From the NCBI RefSeq assembly GCF_014467285.1, contig NZ_NKHR01000020.1, forward strand, positions 6,034 to 70,033: DNA of 64,000 nt, in the 5' to 3' direction. A model generated the notes under the pieces. That model was not told the origin of the DNA and made no database searches. It worked only from the letters and a program-made list of their open reading frames with translations. Source of the DNA: Xenorhabdus sp014467285 (GTDB lineage Bacteria; Pseudomonadota; Gammaproteobacteria; Enterobacterales; Enterobacteriaceae). A program made the translations under genes and the position numbers. Below are positions 17,772 through 26,375 of the stretch, piece by piece; positions within the stretch are counted from its first letter, which is position 1; each line of letters opens with the position of its first letter.

Positions 17772-20700
17772 ATGAAAAGTAAAATATTCAAACTCTCTTC
17801 CACAGGAAAACTCGCCGCATCTATGGCAATTATTCTGGCAACTTGTTCGGTCAGTTTTGCGAACGGTATTACTCCGGGAGGTGATGCTACACATCGCCCG
17901 GATGTTACCCAGGCTGACACGGGTGCGACAGTAATAAATATTGTCGCGCCTTCTGAATCAGGGTTATCACATAACCAATATCAGGATTTCAACGTTAATC
18001 AAATGGGGGCGGTATTAAATAACTCATTGGTTGATGGGCAATCACAATTGGCAGGTGAATTATCAGCCAACAGCAATCTGAACGGGCAGGCTGCCAGCGT
18101 GATATTAAATGAGGTGATTAGCCGTAACCCGTCTTTCTTACTCGGGGAGCAAGAAATATTTGGTATGGCCGCCGACTATGTACTGGCAAACCCTAACGGC
18201 ATTACCTGTAATGGCTGCGGTTTTATCAATACAAATCAGGCATCACTGGTTGTTGGTAATCCACTGGTCGAAAATAGCACGTTGCAGGGTTTCAGCACTT
18301 TTGATAACCAGATTGCCCTGAAGATCGGAAACAATGGCCTATCCCACAATGACGTACTGAATTTGATTGCGCCTAAAATTGACAGTAATGGTCAGGTCAT
18401 TGTCTCAAAAGCGATCAATATCACGACGGGTAACAACCAAGTTTCAGCCGATGGCCACGTTTTGGCTTCACAACAAGAGAATATCGCTGCACTCGACAGC
18501 TACTATCTTGGCAGTATGCAGGCCGGACGTATTCGTATTCTGAATACCGCCGAAGGCAGTGGTGTTAATCTGCAAGGTAAAATGACCGCCAATGAGGGTA
18601 TTGGTATTGAATCCTACGGCGATATAAAACTGGAAGCGGCGGCCTTGAAAGGGGGTGATATTACTTTACAGGCTGATAATTTGCTGTCTCGGGGACGCCT
18701 GAATCAATCCATTTCAGATACCACCGGCAGTGATAACCACCAAGGTTATTTCAGTAGCGCTTATACCCAAAAAAAACAAACCAGTGAATCTGTTGCCCGT
18801 ACTCAGTTGGAAGGCAAAAACATTACACTGAGTGCCAAACAACACAATCGTGTAGTAGCCACTGATATTGATGGGGATAATGTCACACTGACCGGCGCCG
18901 ATCTTAAATTGGATGGACAAGAACTCCACCAACTTGACAGAAGCACGAATAATCAACGGAAAGTATTCTGGCGATATGATGTCACCAATGAAAGTGAAAA
19001 ATATCAGCATGAAGGCAACACCATTAATGCTCGTCAAGACGTTCTTCTGAAAGCCAATGAAGGTAATGCCGAAGTACTTGGCAGTAAAATCAATGCGGGT
19101 AATAAACTGACCGTGTCTGCCGAAAAGGATGTGAAACTGGCAGGACTGGTGGAATCAGAGGTGACCACAGAGAAGGGTTATAAAAAGAACCATACCGCGG
19201 CACTGCAAACCGGTCACTGGAACGAGATCAATACGACTCAGAGAAGCGTCAGCAATGAATTGAAGGCAGGTGGTAATATAGGCATCGAAGCAGGCGGCAA
19301 TGCCAACATTATGGGGACTCAGATTCATTCCGGTAATAATCTGATTGTCTCTGCGGGACAGCAAGCCAATATTACCGTCCAATCCCTGGTTGATGACCAA
19401 GTCCTTGAGAAGGATAAAACCTATTGGAGAGGCATTGCTGGTGGCAGCAAGAAAGATAATCGTGATAAATCAGAAAGTCACCATATTTCCGAAGTTACAG
19501 CGGGTGGGCATTTACTGCTGACTGGCATGAATGGTGTCACGATTACAGGCAGTAAAGTCAAAGCCGAGAAAGGTGCCTATGTTAAAGCCAATGATGGTCA
19601 ATTAACGATCGACAATGCGGTCAGCCACACTTATAAAGAGGTGGATGAAAGAAAAGGAACGATCTTCAACATCACCAAAAATACCAATCAAGAACAGAAT
19701 AAGCAGCAAAAATCTTCCAGCAGTCATTTGGTTTCTGATACGGATCTGAAATTACTCAGCAATAAAGATATCAATGTGATTGGCAGTCTGGTGCAAAGTG
19801 CCCGTGAACTGCAACTGGACACATCGGGCAATATCAATATCCTGAATTATGGTGAGAAAAATCAGTATCAACAGGAGAAAACCAACCTTGACTGGCAGTA
19901 TTACGCTAAGGAGGCAAAAGATAAGCAATACCGTGCTGGGGCAGGTTTCGTACATACTCTTGATAAACAGCAAAACGAAAATATAACGCAACGACCATCA
20001 GAATTGAGCGGTGGCAATCTCACCGTAAGGGCCGGCAAAAATGTCACCGTCACGGGTGCTAATTTAGTGACAACAAAAGGTGATGCAAAAATCACCGGAA
20101 ACAACGTTTCTCTGCTGGTGGGTGAAGAGAGCACTTCAACCTCAACGTCACAAGAAAAAGTCGATAGCAGCGTGTTTTTCACCGGCGGTATGGACAAATT
20201 CGGCAGCGGTGTTGAAGGTGCCTATAACCGCAATGGTCAGTCCCAGAATCGGACAACGGCAACAGTGACTAAAACGCAAGTCACTGGCAACCTTGACCTG
20301 AATGCAATGGGTGAATTGAAGCAACAGGGTACTGACCATCAAGTAAAGGGGACTTATCAGGCCAATGCTGGCAGCATTAAAAATGTGGCGACGGCCAATA
20401 CTGAATCCAGCTCTACCAATCAATTACAGGTGGGAGGTGAAATCAGTGCTACAGCCGATTACAGTGCAACAACCCGCCCAATCGAAAAAACAGCCAAAGC
20501 CGCCTCAGACAAGAAGCTGGACACTGCCATTTCGAAAACAGGTTTGCCTAACGTAGGTATTGAACTGGAGATGAATGGCAACAGCCGTTACACCAATAAC
20601 CATAAATCCGATGCAGTGGTCACTTCCGTTAAAGCTGGCGATATCAAAGTGACAACAAATGGCGACGTTTACGATCAGGGCACGCAATATCAAGCCAATA

Positions 20701-22229
20701 AAGGCGGCGTATCGCTGACTGCTGGCAGCCATACCAGTGAAGCGGCTGTAAACAGCCAGAACAGCCAATCTTCTGATACCACTGGCGATGCACGTCTCCG
20801 TGTTTACACCACCACAGGTGCAGATATTTCCGTCAACGGTAAAGGCAATGGCAGCCATAATGAAACATCTAACAGCAATTCCAACGCAGTCACTGGCAGC
20901 ATTAATGCCCAAAACGGCATTAATATCCAGGTAACCAGAGATGCGCGTTACCAAGGCACATCAATGAATGCGGGCAAAGGCGCAACCAACGTTGATGCTG
21001 GCGGAAATATCCAGTTCAATCAAGCCACCAACCGTAGCGAGCAAAAAAACAGCGGTTACAATGGGGAAGTTTCCCTGACAGTAGGAACCAACCCGGATGG
21101 CAAGAATTTCGATGCCAGCCTCGGTGGCGGTTATAACACCAACAATCAGAACAAAACCACGGCTCAGACCAGTGCGATTACTGGTGGACAAGGTGTAAAC
21201 CTGAATGCGGGCAATAATCTGGCATTACAAGGCGCAAATGTATCCGGCAAACAGGTAGACTTAACGGCACAACGCGGGAAAATCGATCTGACTTCAGCCC
21301 AGGAGACAGAGAATGCCAATGGCTGGAATGCCAGTGCTAAAGCTAAAGGAGGGTTCTCTTCCAAGGCCCGCAACAACGAAGGTGGTAACAGCGCAGCAAA
21401 CAACACTGCCGGCGATAATTCTGTAACAGGCAATACCGCAGCCACTGACCGTATCATCGACAATAAATACAACATTGGCGGTGAATTGAAATTCGGGGTC
21501 AACCATCTGGATAAAACAACGCACCGTAACACCCAAGTTTCTGGTAGCAATGTTACGTTGACCAGTGCAGGCGACACCTCACTCAAAGGCGCGAATGTGA
21601 CAGCAGATCAAGTCACCGGTAAAGTCGGCGGCAATTTCAATGTTGAAAGCCTCAAAGACAGTACCCACAAATTGGATGCAGAACTGAACGCTGGCTTGGG
21701 TTATAGCAAAACGGTCAAAGGCGATAACCCGTCTAAGCAGGCTGTTCCTGCCACAGCAGAAGGTTCATCAGGAAATACCGCTACAACTGAGACTGCCTCT
21801 GCTGATAATGCCAATGGTAAGGCACCGGGTTTGAAAGACCAGTTGACAGCCGCGTTCAAGGGCTTCAATGGCAAACTCAAAGGCCATTACGATACGCTCG
21901 ATCGCGAAACAGTAGGTAAACAAACAACGCTGAACGGTACTCAAAGCGTGAATCTGGATGTTTCTGGAACAACGTATTTAGCCGGCAGCAAAATTGACAG
22001 TGCACAGGGGCCTGTCACTGTGAATACCCAACAGATTAATCAGCAATCTGTGACGGGATACGATAAGAGCAGAAATTTGGGCGTTAACGTACCCGATTCC
22101 ATCATCGATCTGGCTACCACTGCACAAAAAGATATTTTCTCTGGCAAAGTGCCTTTTGTGAAAAATGAAAGCCACGACTCTGAACTGCCAGCTATCCGCA
22201 GTGAAGTTAAAGGTCGTCAATTAGATTGA
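17772..22229 (+). CDS. xhlA: Two-partner secretion exoprotein, haemolysin/haemagglutinin type (TpsA; XhlA-like)
   Basis: A 1485-residue secreted protein. Residues 1-30 are a signal peptide ending SVSFA. Residues about 31-300 are the TPS secretion domain with NQYQDFNV, NPNGI at 140-144 and a CxxC pair at 146/149, the arrangement seen in ShlA/HpmA-type haemolysins. The remainder is filamentous beta-helix repeat sequence (many GNNL/VSAG/GGNI-type turns). It ends RSEVKGRQLD without a VENN motif or a variable toxin tip, so it is unlikely to be a CdiA contact-dependent inhibitor. In X. nematophila, XhlA is a surface haemolysin needed for full virulence to insects (from memory). The activity of this copy is inferred. 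Confidence 0.85.
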   Translation: MKSKIFKLSSTGKLAASMAIILATCSVSFANGITPGGDATHRPDVTQADTGATVINIVAPSESGLSHNQYQDFNVNQMGAVLNNSLVDGQSQLAGELSANSNLNGQAASVILNEVISRNPSFLLGEQEIFGMAADYVLANPNGITCNGCGFINTNQASLVVGNPLVENSTLQGFSTFDNQIALKIGNNGLSHNDVLNLIAPKIDSNGQVIVSKAINITTGNNQVSADGHVLASQQENIAALDSYYLGSMQAGRIRILNTAEGSGVNLQGKMTANEGIGIESYGDIKLEAAALKGGDITLQADNLLSRGRLNQSISDTTGSDNHQGYFSSAYTQKKQTSESVARTQLEGKNITLSAKQHNRVVATDIDGDNVTLTGADLKLDGQELHQLDRSTNNQRKVFWRYDVTNESEKYQHEGNTINARQDVLLKANEGNAEVLGSKINAGNKLTVSAEKDVKLAGLVESEVTTEKGYKKNHTAALQTGHWNEINTTQRSVSNELKAGGNIGIEAGGNANIMGTQIHSGNNLIVSAGQQANITVQSLVDDQVLEKDKTYWRGIAGGSKKDNRDKSESHHISEVTAGGHLLLTGMNGVTITGSKVKAEKGAYVKANDGQLTIDNAVSHTYKEVDERKGTIFNITKNTNQEQNKQQKSSSSHLVSDTDLKLLSNKDINVIGSLVQSARELQLDTSGNINILNYGEKNQYQQEKTNLDWQYYAKEAKDKQYRAGAGFVHTLDKQQNENITQRPSELSGGNLTVRAGKNVTVTGANLVTTKGDAKITGNNVSLLVGEESTSTSTSQEKVDSSVFFTGGMDKFGSGVEGAYNRNGQSQNRTTATVTKTQVTGNLDLNAMGELKQQGTDHQVKGTYQANAGSIKNVATANTESSSTNQLQVGGEISATADYSATTRPIEKTAKAASDKKLDTAISKTGLPNVGIELEMNGNSRYTNNHKSDAVVTSVKAGDIKVTTNGDVYDQGTQYQANKGGVSLTAGSHTSEAAVNSQNSQSSDTTGDARLRVYTTTGADISVNGKGNGSHNETSNSNSNAVTGSINAQNGINIQVTRDARYQGTSMNAGKGATNVDAGGNIQFNQATNRSEQKNSGYNGEVSLTVGTNPDGKNFDASLGGGYNTNNQNKTTAQTSAITGGQGVNLNAGNNLALQGANVSGKQVDLTAQRGKIDLTSAQETENANGWNASAKAKGGFSSKARNNEGGNSAANNTAGDNSVTGNTAATDRIIDNKYNIGGELKFGVNHLDKTTHRNTQVSGSNVTLTSAGDTSLKGANVTADQVTGKVGGNFNVESLKDSTHKLDAELNAGLGYSKTVKGDNPSKQAVPATAEGSSGNTATTETASADNANGKAPGLKDQLTAAFKGFNGKLKGHYDTLDRETVGKQTTLNGTQSVNLDVSGTTYLAGSKIDSAQGPVTVNTQQINQQSVTGYDKSRNLGVNVPDSIIDLATTAQKDIFSGKVPFVKNESHDSELPAIRSEVKGRQLD

Positions 22230-22254
22230 TTATCATGATCCGCGATTGACCTTC

Positions 22255-22290
22255 AATACGGTAGCCAAATGATTGGCTACCGTATTTTTT
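22255..22290 (+). terminator. Rho-independent terminator of the TPS operon
   Basis: A 14-bp perfect stem (AATACGGTAGCCAA / TTGGCTACCGTATT) with a 4-base loop runs into six T residues, 26 bases after the exoprotein stop. Confidence 0.92.
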
Positions 22291-22337
22291 CGCTTCCCTT
22301 CCTTTGTTGCCTTTTCCATTTTGCCTGTTACTCTTTT

Positions 22338-22365
22338 TTCCCATACATAGATTCCCATACATAGA
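22338..22365. repeat. Short tandem duplication, 2 x 14 bp
   Basis: The unit TTCCCATACATAGA occurs twice without a gap in the spacer between the TPS terminator and yhjD. It looks like a simple slippage duplication; no function is apparent. Confidence 0.6.
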
Positions 22366-22478
22366 TAAAGAATGGATTTCAGAGACACGTGTTTCAGTAG
22401 CTATATATTCCAATAAAAATGTATTTCACGAAATATATAACGAGTAATGATAGTCACAACCAGATTTAAGAGGATGTA

Positions 22479-23459
22479 ATGCCAATTGACCATAAAAACA
22501 GGGAACAATCCGGTATAGGGAAAATCTCCACACCATTAGCGAAAGGGTTACATGGCAGTAAAAAAGCGCTTTCCGTGACGATTCGCATTGGCAACGCTAT
22601 CCGCCGTATTCCTTTTATTGCCCACTTAATCCGGGCGGCACAACGCTTCAACGATCGCATGGGTAGCCAGTTTGGTGCTGCGATTACCTATTTTTCCTTT
22701 CTCTCCCTGATCCCGATCCTGATGCTCTCTTTTGCCGTTGCAGGTTTTGTGTTGGCATCCAACCCAGACTTACTGGCACGCTTGATCAATGGCATCGCCA
22801 ATAGCATCAGTGATCCCGCCCTCGCCAACACGTTAAAAAACAGTGTAGACACCGCGGTCAACCAAAGAACAACTGTCGGATTGACTGGTCTGGCAATCGC
22901 CCTCTATTCGGGTGTGAACTGGGTGGGAAATTTGCGCGAAGCGATCCTCGCTCAATCCCGTGATATTTGGGAACGCAATCAAGCAGATAAAGAGAAAATT
23001 TACTTTCAATACATTCGCGATTTTTTCTCTTTATTCGGCCTTCTTTTTGCGTTGGTAATGACGCTATCGCTGACTTCCATTTCAGGCTCCGCCCAAGCCA
23101 CCATCGTCCATGCCCTCGGATTGGAAGGCATAGAATGGCTCCGTCCTGCATGGACATCAATTGGCATGACTATTTCCATTTCTGCCAATTATTTGTTATT
23201 CCTATGGATACTGTGGATCCTGCCGCGCCATCGGCCTGAAAGAAAAGCGCTATTCAAAGGTACGTTAATGGCAGCCATTGGATTTGAGGTCATCAAATAT
23301 ATTATGACCATGATGCTGCCACGCCTTGCCAGCTCTCCTTCTGGCGCTGCTTTTGGTTCCGTCATTGGTTTAATGGCATTCTTCTATTTCTTCGCCCGGC
23401 TGACGTTGTTTTGTGCCGCGTGGATTGCGACCGCAGAAGAGAAGAAACCAGAGCAATAA
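22479..23459 (+). CDS. yhjD: Inner-membrane protein YhjD (YihY/BrkB family)
   Basis: A 326-residue inner-membrane protein of the YihY/BrkB family, very close to E. coli YhjD: QFGAAITYFSFLSLIPILML, QRTTVGLTGLAIALYSGVNW, LREAILAQSRDIWER and the C-terminal PSGAAFGSVIGLMAFFYFFA match its conserved blocks. Six or so transmembrane helices are visible. In E. coli, YhjD mutations can bypass the need for Kdo-decorated lipid A, implying a role in lipid or LPS precursor transport. The start has a good AGGA site 5-6 bases upstream. It begins the segment syntenic with E. coli yhjD-dpp. Confidence 0.93.
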   Translation: MPIDHKNREQSGIGKISTPLAKGLHGSKKALSVTIRIGNAIRRIPFIAHLIRAAQRFNDRMGSQFGAAITYFSFLSLIPILMLSFAVAGFVLASNPDLLARLINGIANSISDPALANTLKNSVDTAVNQRTTVGLTGLAIALYSGVNWVGNLREAILAQSRDIWERNQADKEKIYFQYIRDFFSLFGLLFALVMTLSLTSISGSAQATIVHALGLEGIEWLRPAWTSIGMTISISANYLLFLWILWILPRHRPERKALFKGTLMAAIGFEVIKYIMTMMLPRLASSPSGAAFGSVIGLMAFFYFFARLTLFCAAWIATAEEKKPEQ

Positions 23460-23568
23460 CCACATATCAAAAAGCCAGACTGTTTTTTTGCTGTACCTAC
23501 ATTCCCGTATCAAAGCGGGAATGCTTCATCAGAAGCATTTCATAACAAACCAAAAAAGGAGTCATTTT

Positions 23569-23787
23569 ATGCCATTTGTGAACATCAGAATTACCCGTGA
23601 AGGTGCAACCGCTGAGCAGAAACAAAAACTGATTGAAGGTGCAACCCAATTGCTGGTGGATGTACTTGGGAAAAACCCGGCCACGACTTTTGTGATCATT
23701 GATGAAGTGGAAACAGATAACTGGGGGATTGGGGGTAAGAACGTGACTGAGCTGAGGGCGGCAGCGAAAGCAGAGAAGAAGTCATAG
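23569..23787 (+). CDS. 4-oxalocrotonate tautomerase family protein
   Basis: A 72-residue tautomerase. The start at 23569 is fixed by AGGAG 7 bases upstream and by the family rule that the catalytic proline follows the initiator Met (MPFVNIRITREGATAEQK). The TTFVIIDEVETDNWGIGG segment is typical of 4-OT-like enzymes and carries the usual conserved Trp region. The substrate is not evident; such small tautomerases are often outside aromatic degradation pathways in enterobacteria. It follows yhjD by 109 bases and may be independently transcribed. Confidence 0.85.
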   Translation: MPFVNIRITREGATAEQKQKLIEGATQLLVDVLGKNPATTFVIIDEVETDNWGIGGKNVTELRAAAKAEKKS

Positions 23788-23864
23788 ATTGAATTAAAAG
23801 GATAAATGACTCTGGGTGTTAAACTGCCTGGCGGTAAGTCAATGAATTTTACTATTTAAAACAA

Positions 23865-23882
23865 GTGGGACCACGGTCCCAC
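23865..23882 (-). terminator. Hairpin terminator downstream of yhjJ
   Basis: GTGGGACC and GGTCCCAC form a stem with a very short loop. On the minus strand it is followed by TTGTTTT, and it lies 44 bases past the yhjJ stop, so it most likely ends the yhjJ transcript. It could also stop plus-strand transcription from the tautomerase gene. Confidence 0.6.
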
Positions 23883-23925
23883 CTCATTCTGTCGTAATTT
23901 CACCTGTTTCTAATAGAGTCGCCTC

Positions 23926-25365
23926 TCAAGGCTTCTCCGGCAATGGCCCCGGTCTCATAATCTGGTTAAAGCTATTTTTGAGTTGATTAACATCAACTGT
24001 TTCTTCGCCTTTTGGTTGCACCAGAATAAAAGAGATTTCCTGAGACAACATCTCTTTCAGTTTTTTATTCAGGATCTGTGGTGTCAGTGACGATAAAAAT
24101 ACCTGTCTCAATCTCTGGAATTGTTCAGGGGCGATATCTATCACATTATTTTGTTGTGACAGCAGGCGTTGGTTAATCAAGATGTCAGTATCAGTACGCG
24201 CATACATCGCAAATAGTTGCCGGAGCTGAGCTTTCTTCTGGGAATAAAGTTCATCAAATTGCCCCTCCGGCAGCCCATTTTCACGCAATGATGACAACTG
24301 AGAAGCCAGATAAAGCGTGGATTCCATCAGTTTGTCTGAGGAGGTATCCAGATTTAATGAACAATTCGCACGCTGGTAAATCACCCGGCAATCCAGCCCC
24401 AATTTCATGTCATCCTGCTTTTCCTGAAGTCCCAATTGCAGATAACGGTAAAGCGCCTCACGTGCCAGATCATTCAGCCAATACTGAATCAGCGTCTGTG
24501 AATCGTTAATAGGCAGCCAATTCAGGTTCCAGGTTAAAGATAGGCGATCTTGTTTGATCTTATCACTCACTACGCCAATCGTTGCTGCTTTCAGTGGCAA
24601 TAATGTAGGAACAGGAACCGGTGTCTGTCGCTTTCCTTCCAATGGCGAAAATGTCTGGTTAATCCGTTCTGACAATAACCGCCTGTCAACATTTCCCGCA
24701 ATGTACAGCGTCATCGCATCCGGCGTGTACCACTGATGATAGAAGTTTTCGACTTTCTTCACATCGACAGGCTTGGATATCGGCAACCCGGGATCATGGT
24801 CTATCAGCGTCGAGCCTTGCAACCGCATACGCCATACCGGATCTTGGACATTAGGTGGAAAAGTTGTAACAGGATATTCCTCTTCTTTCGTGGCCTGTGC
24901 CACTGTTTCCGGTATAAATACAGCACCACCAGCAATATCAGAAAGCCATATCAACGCATCTTGCAGTAACTCAGGGCGGTTATTCGGCAAGCTTAAGCTA
25001 TAAAGGGTGAAATCGTATGAAACAATGGCAGGAGGGAAAGGGTTTTTGGTGTCAATCGCGTTATGCCAGAGGTTTTCAAGTTCTTGCGATGATAAATCTT
25101 TACTGCTGGATAAAACAACTTTCGGGATAAGGTAGGTATAACCCCGTTGATGGTTTTTTTCGACCAGTGAACCCGTTTTTACCAATAACCGCAACTGTAT
25201 TCTGTCATTGGGCCGCTGTGGTGTTTGCAGGATTTGCCAGCTAAACCCATTTTCAAGTTTGCCTTGTTGCCAAGCCGGATCGGGCTGCAAGGTTTCTGCT
25301 TGAGCCAAGCAAGTCGTCGCCAGAATTGTGCCACCAATAAGATACCCGATTTTGTTGCCCTGCAT
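23926..25365 (-). CDS. yhjJ: Periplasmic M16-family peptidase homologue YhjJ
   Basis: A 479-residue exported protein: signal peptide MQGNKIGYLIGGTILATTCL with cleavage after AQA, then the pitrilysin/M16 fold. It closely resembles E. coli YhjJ (LQPDPAWQQGKLENGFSWQI, TPQRPNDRIQLRLLVKTGSL). The HxxEH zinc-binding motif expected after the GSL..E segment is absent; the sequence there is NHQRGYTYLIPKV. The M16 C-terminal domain (WYTPDAMTLYIAGNVD) is intact. The protein is therefore probably a non-catalytic M16 homologue, as the E. coli protein also appears to be. Position next to yhjD and the yhjK remnant follows E. coli order with intermediate genes lost. Confidence 0.9.
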   Translation of the reverse strand: MQGNKIGYLIGGTILATTCLAQAETLQPDPAWQQGKLENGFSWQILQTPQRPNDRIQLRLLVKTGSLVEKNHQRGYTYLIPKVVLSSSKDLSSQELENLWHNAIDTKNPFPPAIVSYDFTLYSLSLPNNRPELLQDALIWLSDIAGGAVFIPETVAQATKEEEYPVTTFPPNVQDPVWRMRLQGSTLIDHDPGLPISKPVDVKKVENFYHQWYTPDAMTLYIAGNVDRRLLSERINQTFSPLEGKRQTPVPVPTLLPLKAATIGVVSDKIKQDRLSLTWNLNWLPINDSQTLIQYWLNDLAREALYRYLQLGLQEKQDDMKLGLDCRVIYQRANCSLNLDTSSDKLMESTLYLASQLSSLRENGLPEGQFDELYSQKKAQLRQLFAMYARTDTDILINQRLLSQQNNVIDIAPEQFQRLRQVFLSSLTPQILNKKLKEMLSQEISFILVQPKGEETVDVNQLKNSFNQIMRPGPLPEKP

Positions 25366-25471
25366 TATTACTTACCCCTACCTGTTTAGTTTTATCCTTC
25401 AAAACCTGAGACAATCAGAAATATCTAGATATTATCACCAAGGATTAGACCATTATTCATCTTGTAAGGTT

Positions 25472-26188
25472 TCATTTTGATGGCGTTTTCTGCTTATTAA
25501 CCTGACGATTATAGCCTTTTACCAGTAACCCCAACTCATCATCCTGATGGCTGTTAGGGCAAGACATAGGCTCTGGTGGCTGTTCTTCATTCAGTTTCCG
25601 CGCAATATCGCGTAGCGGATGGATGATAATGCGGTTCACACACCAGCTTATCGATACCGTAAGAATAAGTGCGAGCAATAAATAGGTTGTCAACATTAAT
25701 GCAAGTGTATTCAAAGCAAAACGGTATACTCGGTTGGAATCGACCTGCAAAATGAGGTGTCCCTGAGGTTCTGCGGTTTTTGGCGAAACTCCATAAACAT
25801 ATAGCGGGATATTGACCTCAACAGGAATACCAAAAACCTGCTTTGCCAACTCAGGTATAGGCCGATGAGTTGCAAAATCCAAACTCATCACCCGAACGTT
25901 ATTAGGTAATACCACATCGGCCCGGCCCAGAATGCCTGAGGTCTTTAGCCCAATCAACAATGCTTTTGCTTTATTGAGATCTGAACTCAGCAGCGCTTCC
26001 GCCAAAGGAGTCTGGATTTGCACAGCCGCGTTATTAAGCTGGCTGATGTAATCCTCTTTCCGCTGCTGCAACAGATGAGATAGCTGGATAGTGATGAAAA
26101 TGGCAATAGTTACCAAAGTGACTCCTGTCACTGCGGCCATTTGTTTAATAGTTAACGAACGTTTGACACGCAACTTCATCTTATCCAA
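25472..26188 (-). CDS. YhjK/PdeK N-terminal sensor remnant without GGDEF-EAL domains
   Basis: A 238-residue inner-membrane protein matching only the first part of E. coli YhjK (PdeK, about 650 residues). It has an N-terminal transmembrane helix (MAAVTGVTLVTIAIFITIQL), a periplasmic GAPES4-type domain (LGRADVVLPNNVRVMSLDF), a second helix (LALMLTTYLLLALILTVSIS) and a HAMP linker (INPL-like IIIHPLRDIARKLNEEQPPE). It stops soon after HQDDELGLLVKGYN, where the GGDEF and EAL domains should begin. The frame is clean, without internal stops, so it may still be made as an orphan sensor. In E. coli the cellulose genes follow; here dppF is next. Confidence 0.85.
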   Translation of the reverse strand: MDKMKLRVKRSLTIKQMAAVTGVTLVTIAIFITIQLSHLLQQRKEDYISQLNNAAVQIQTPLAEALLSSDLNKAKALLIGLKTSGILGRADVVLPNNVRVMSLDFATHRPIPELAKQVFGIPVEVNIPLYVYGVSPKTAEPQGHLILQVDSNRVYRFALNTLALMLTTYLLLALILTVSISWCVNRIIIHPLRDIARKLNEEQPPEPMSCPNSHQDDELGLLVKGYNRQVNKQKTPSK

Positions 26189-26293
26189 ACCGATAATTGT
26201 GAGAAGACTGGCTAGTACACCTTAATAATGTGACTGAGTATACTTGATTTTACTTGCGGTCGTCTTATTTTGATGAATTCAAAGTAGAAAAAT

Positions 26294-26368
26294 GACCGGG
26301 GCATAACGATTGCACTCTTTCACGTACTTACATAACGTACTGCTACGTTTACCTGTTATACCACGGTC
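26294..26368. repeat. Imperfect inverted repeat between dppF and the yhjK remnant
   Basis: The ends GACCGGGGCATAAC and GTTATACCACGGTC can pair with small interruptions, enclosing about 47 bases that include a second small inverted pair (CGTAC / GTACG-like). The 3' edge lies a few bases from the dppF stop. It could be the dppF transcript end or a small mobile-repeat relic; there is no T tract on either side. Confidence 0.4.
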
Positions 26369-26375
26369 AGGTCAA

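Noticed and set aside
17772..22229. TpsA as a CdiA contact-dependent inhibition toxin
   Set aside because: No VENN-type motif, no variable C-terminal toxin and no small immunity gene directly downstream; length and CxxC pair fit haemolysin-type TpsA.
22207..22413. 68-residue minus-strand frame overlapping the TPS terminator
   Set aside because: It spans a clear terminator and a tandem repeat and has no coding character.
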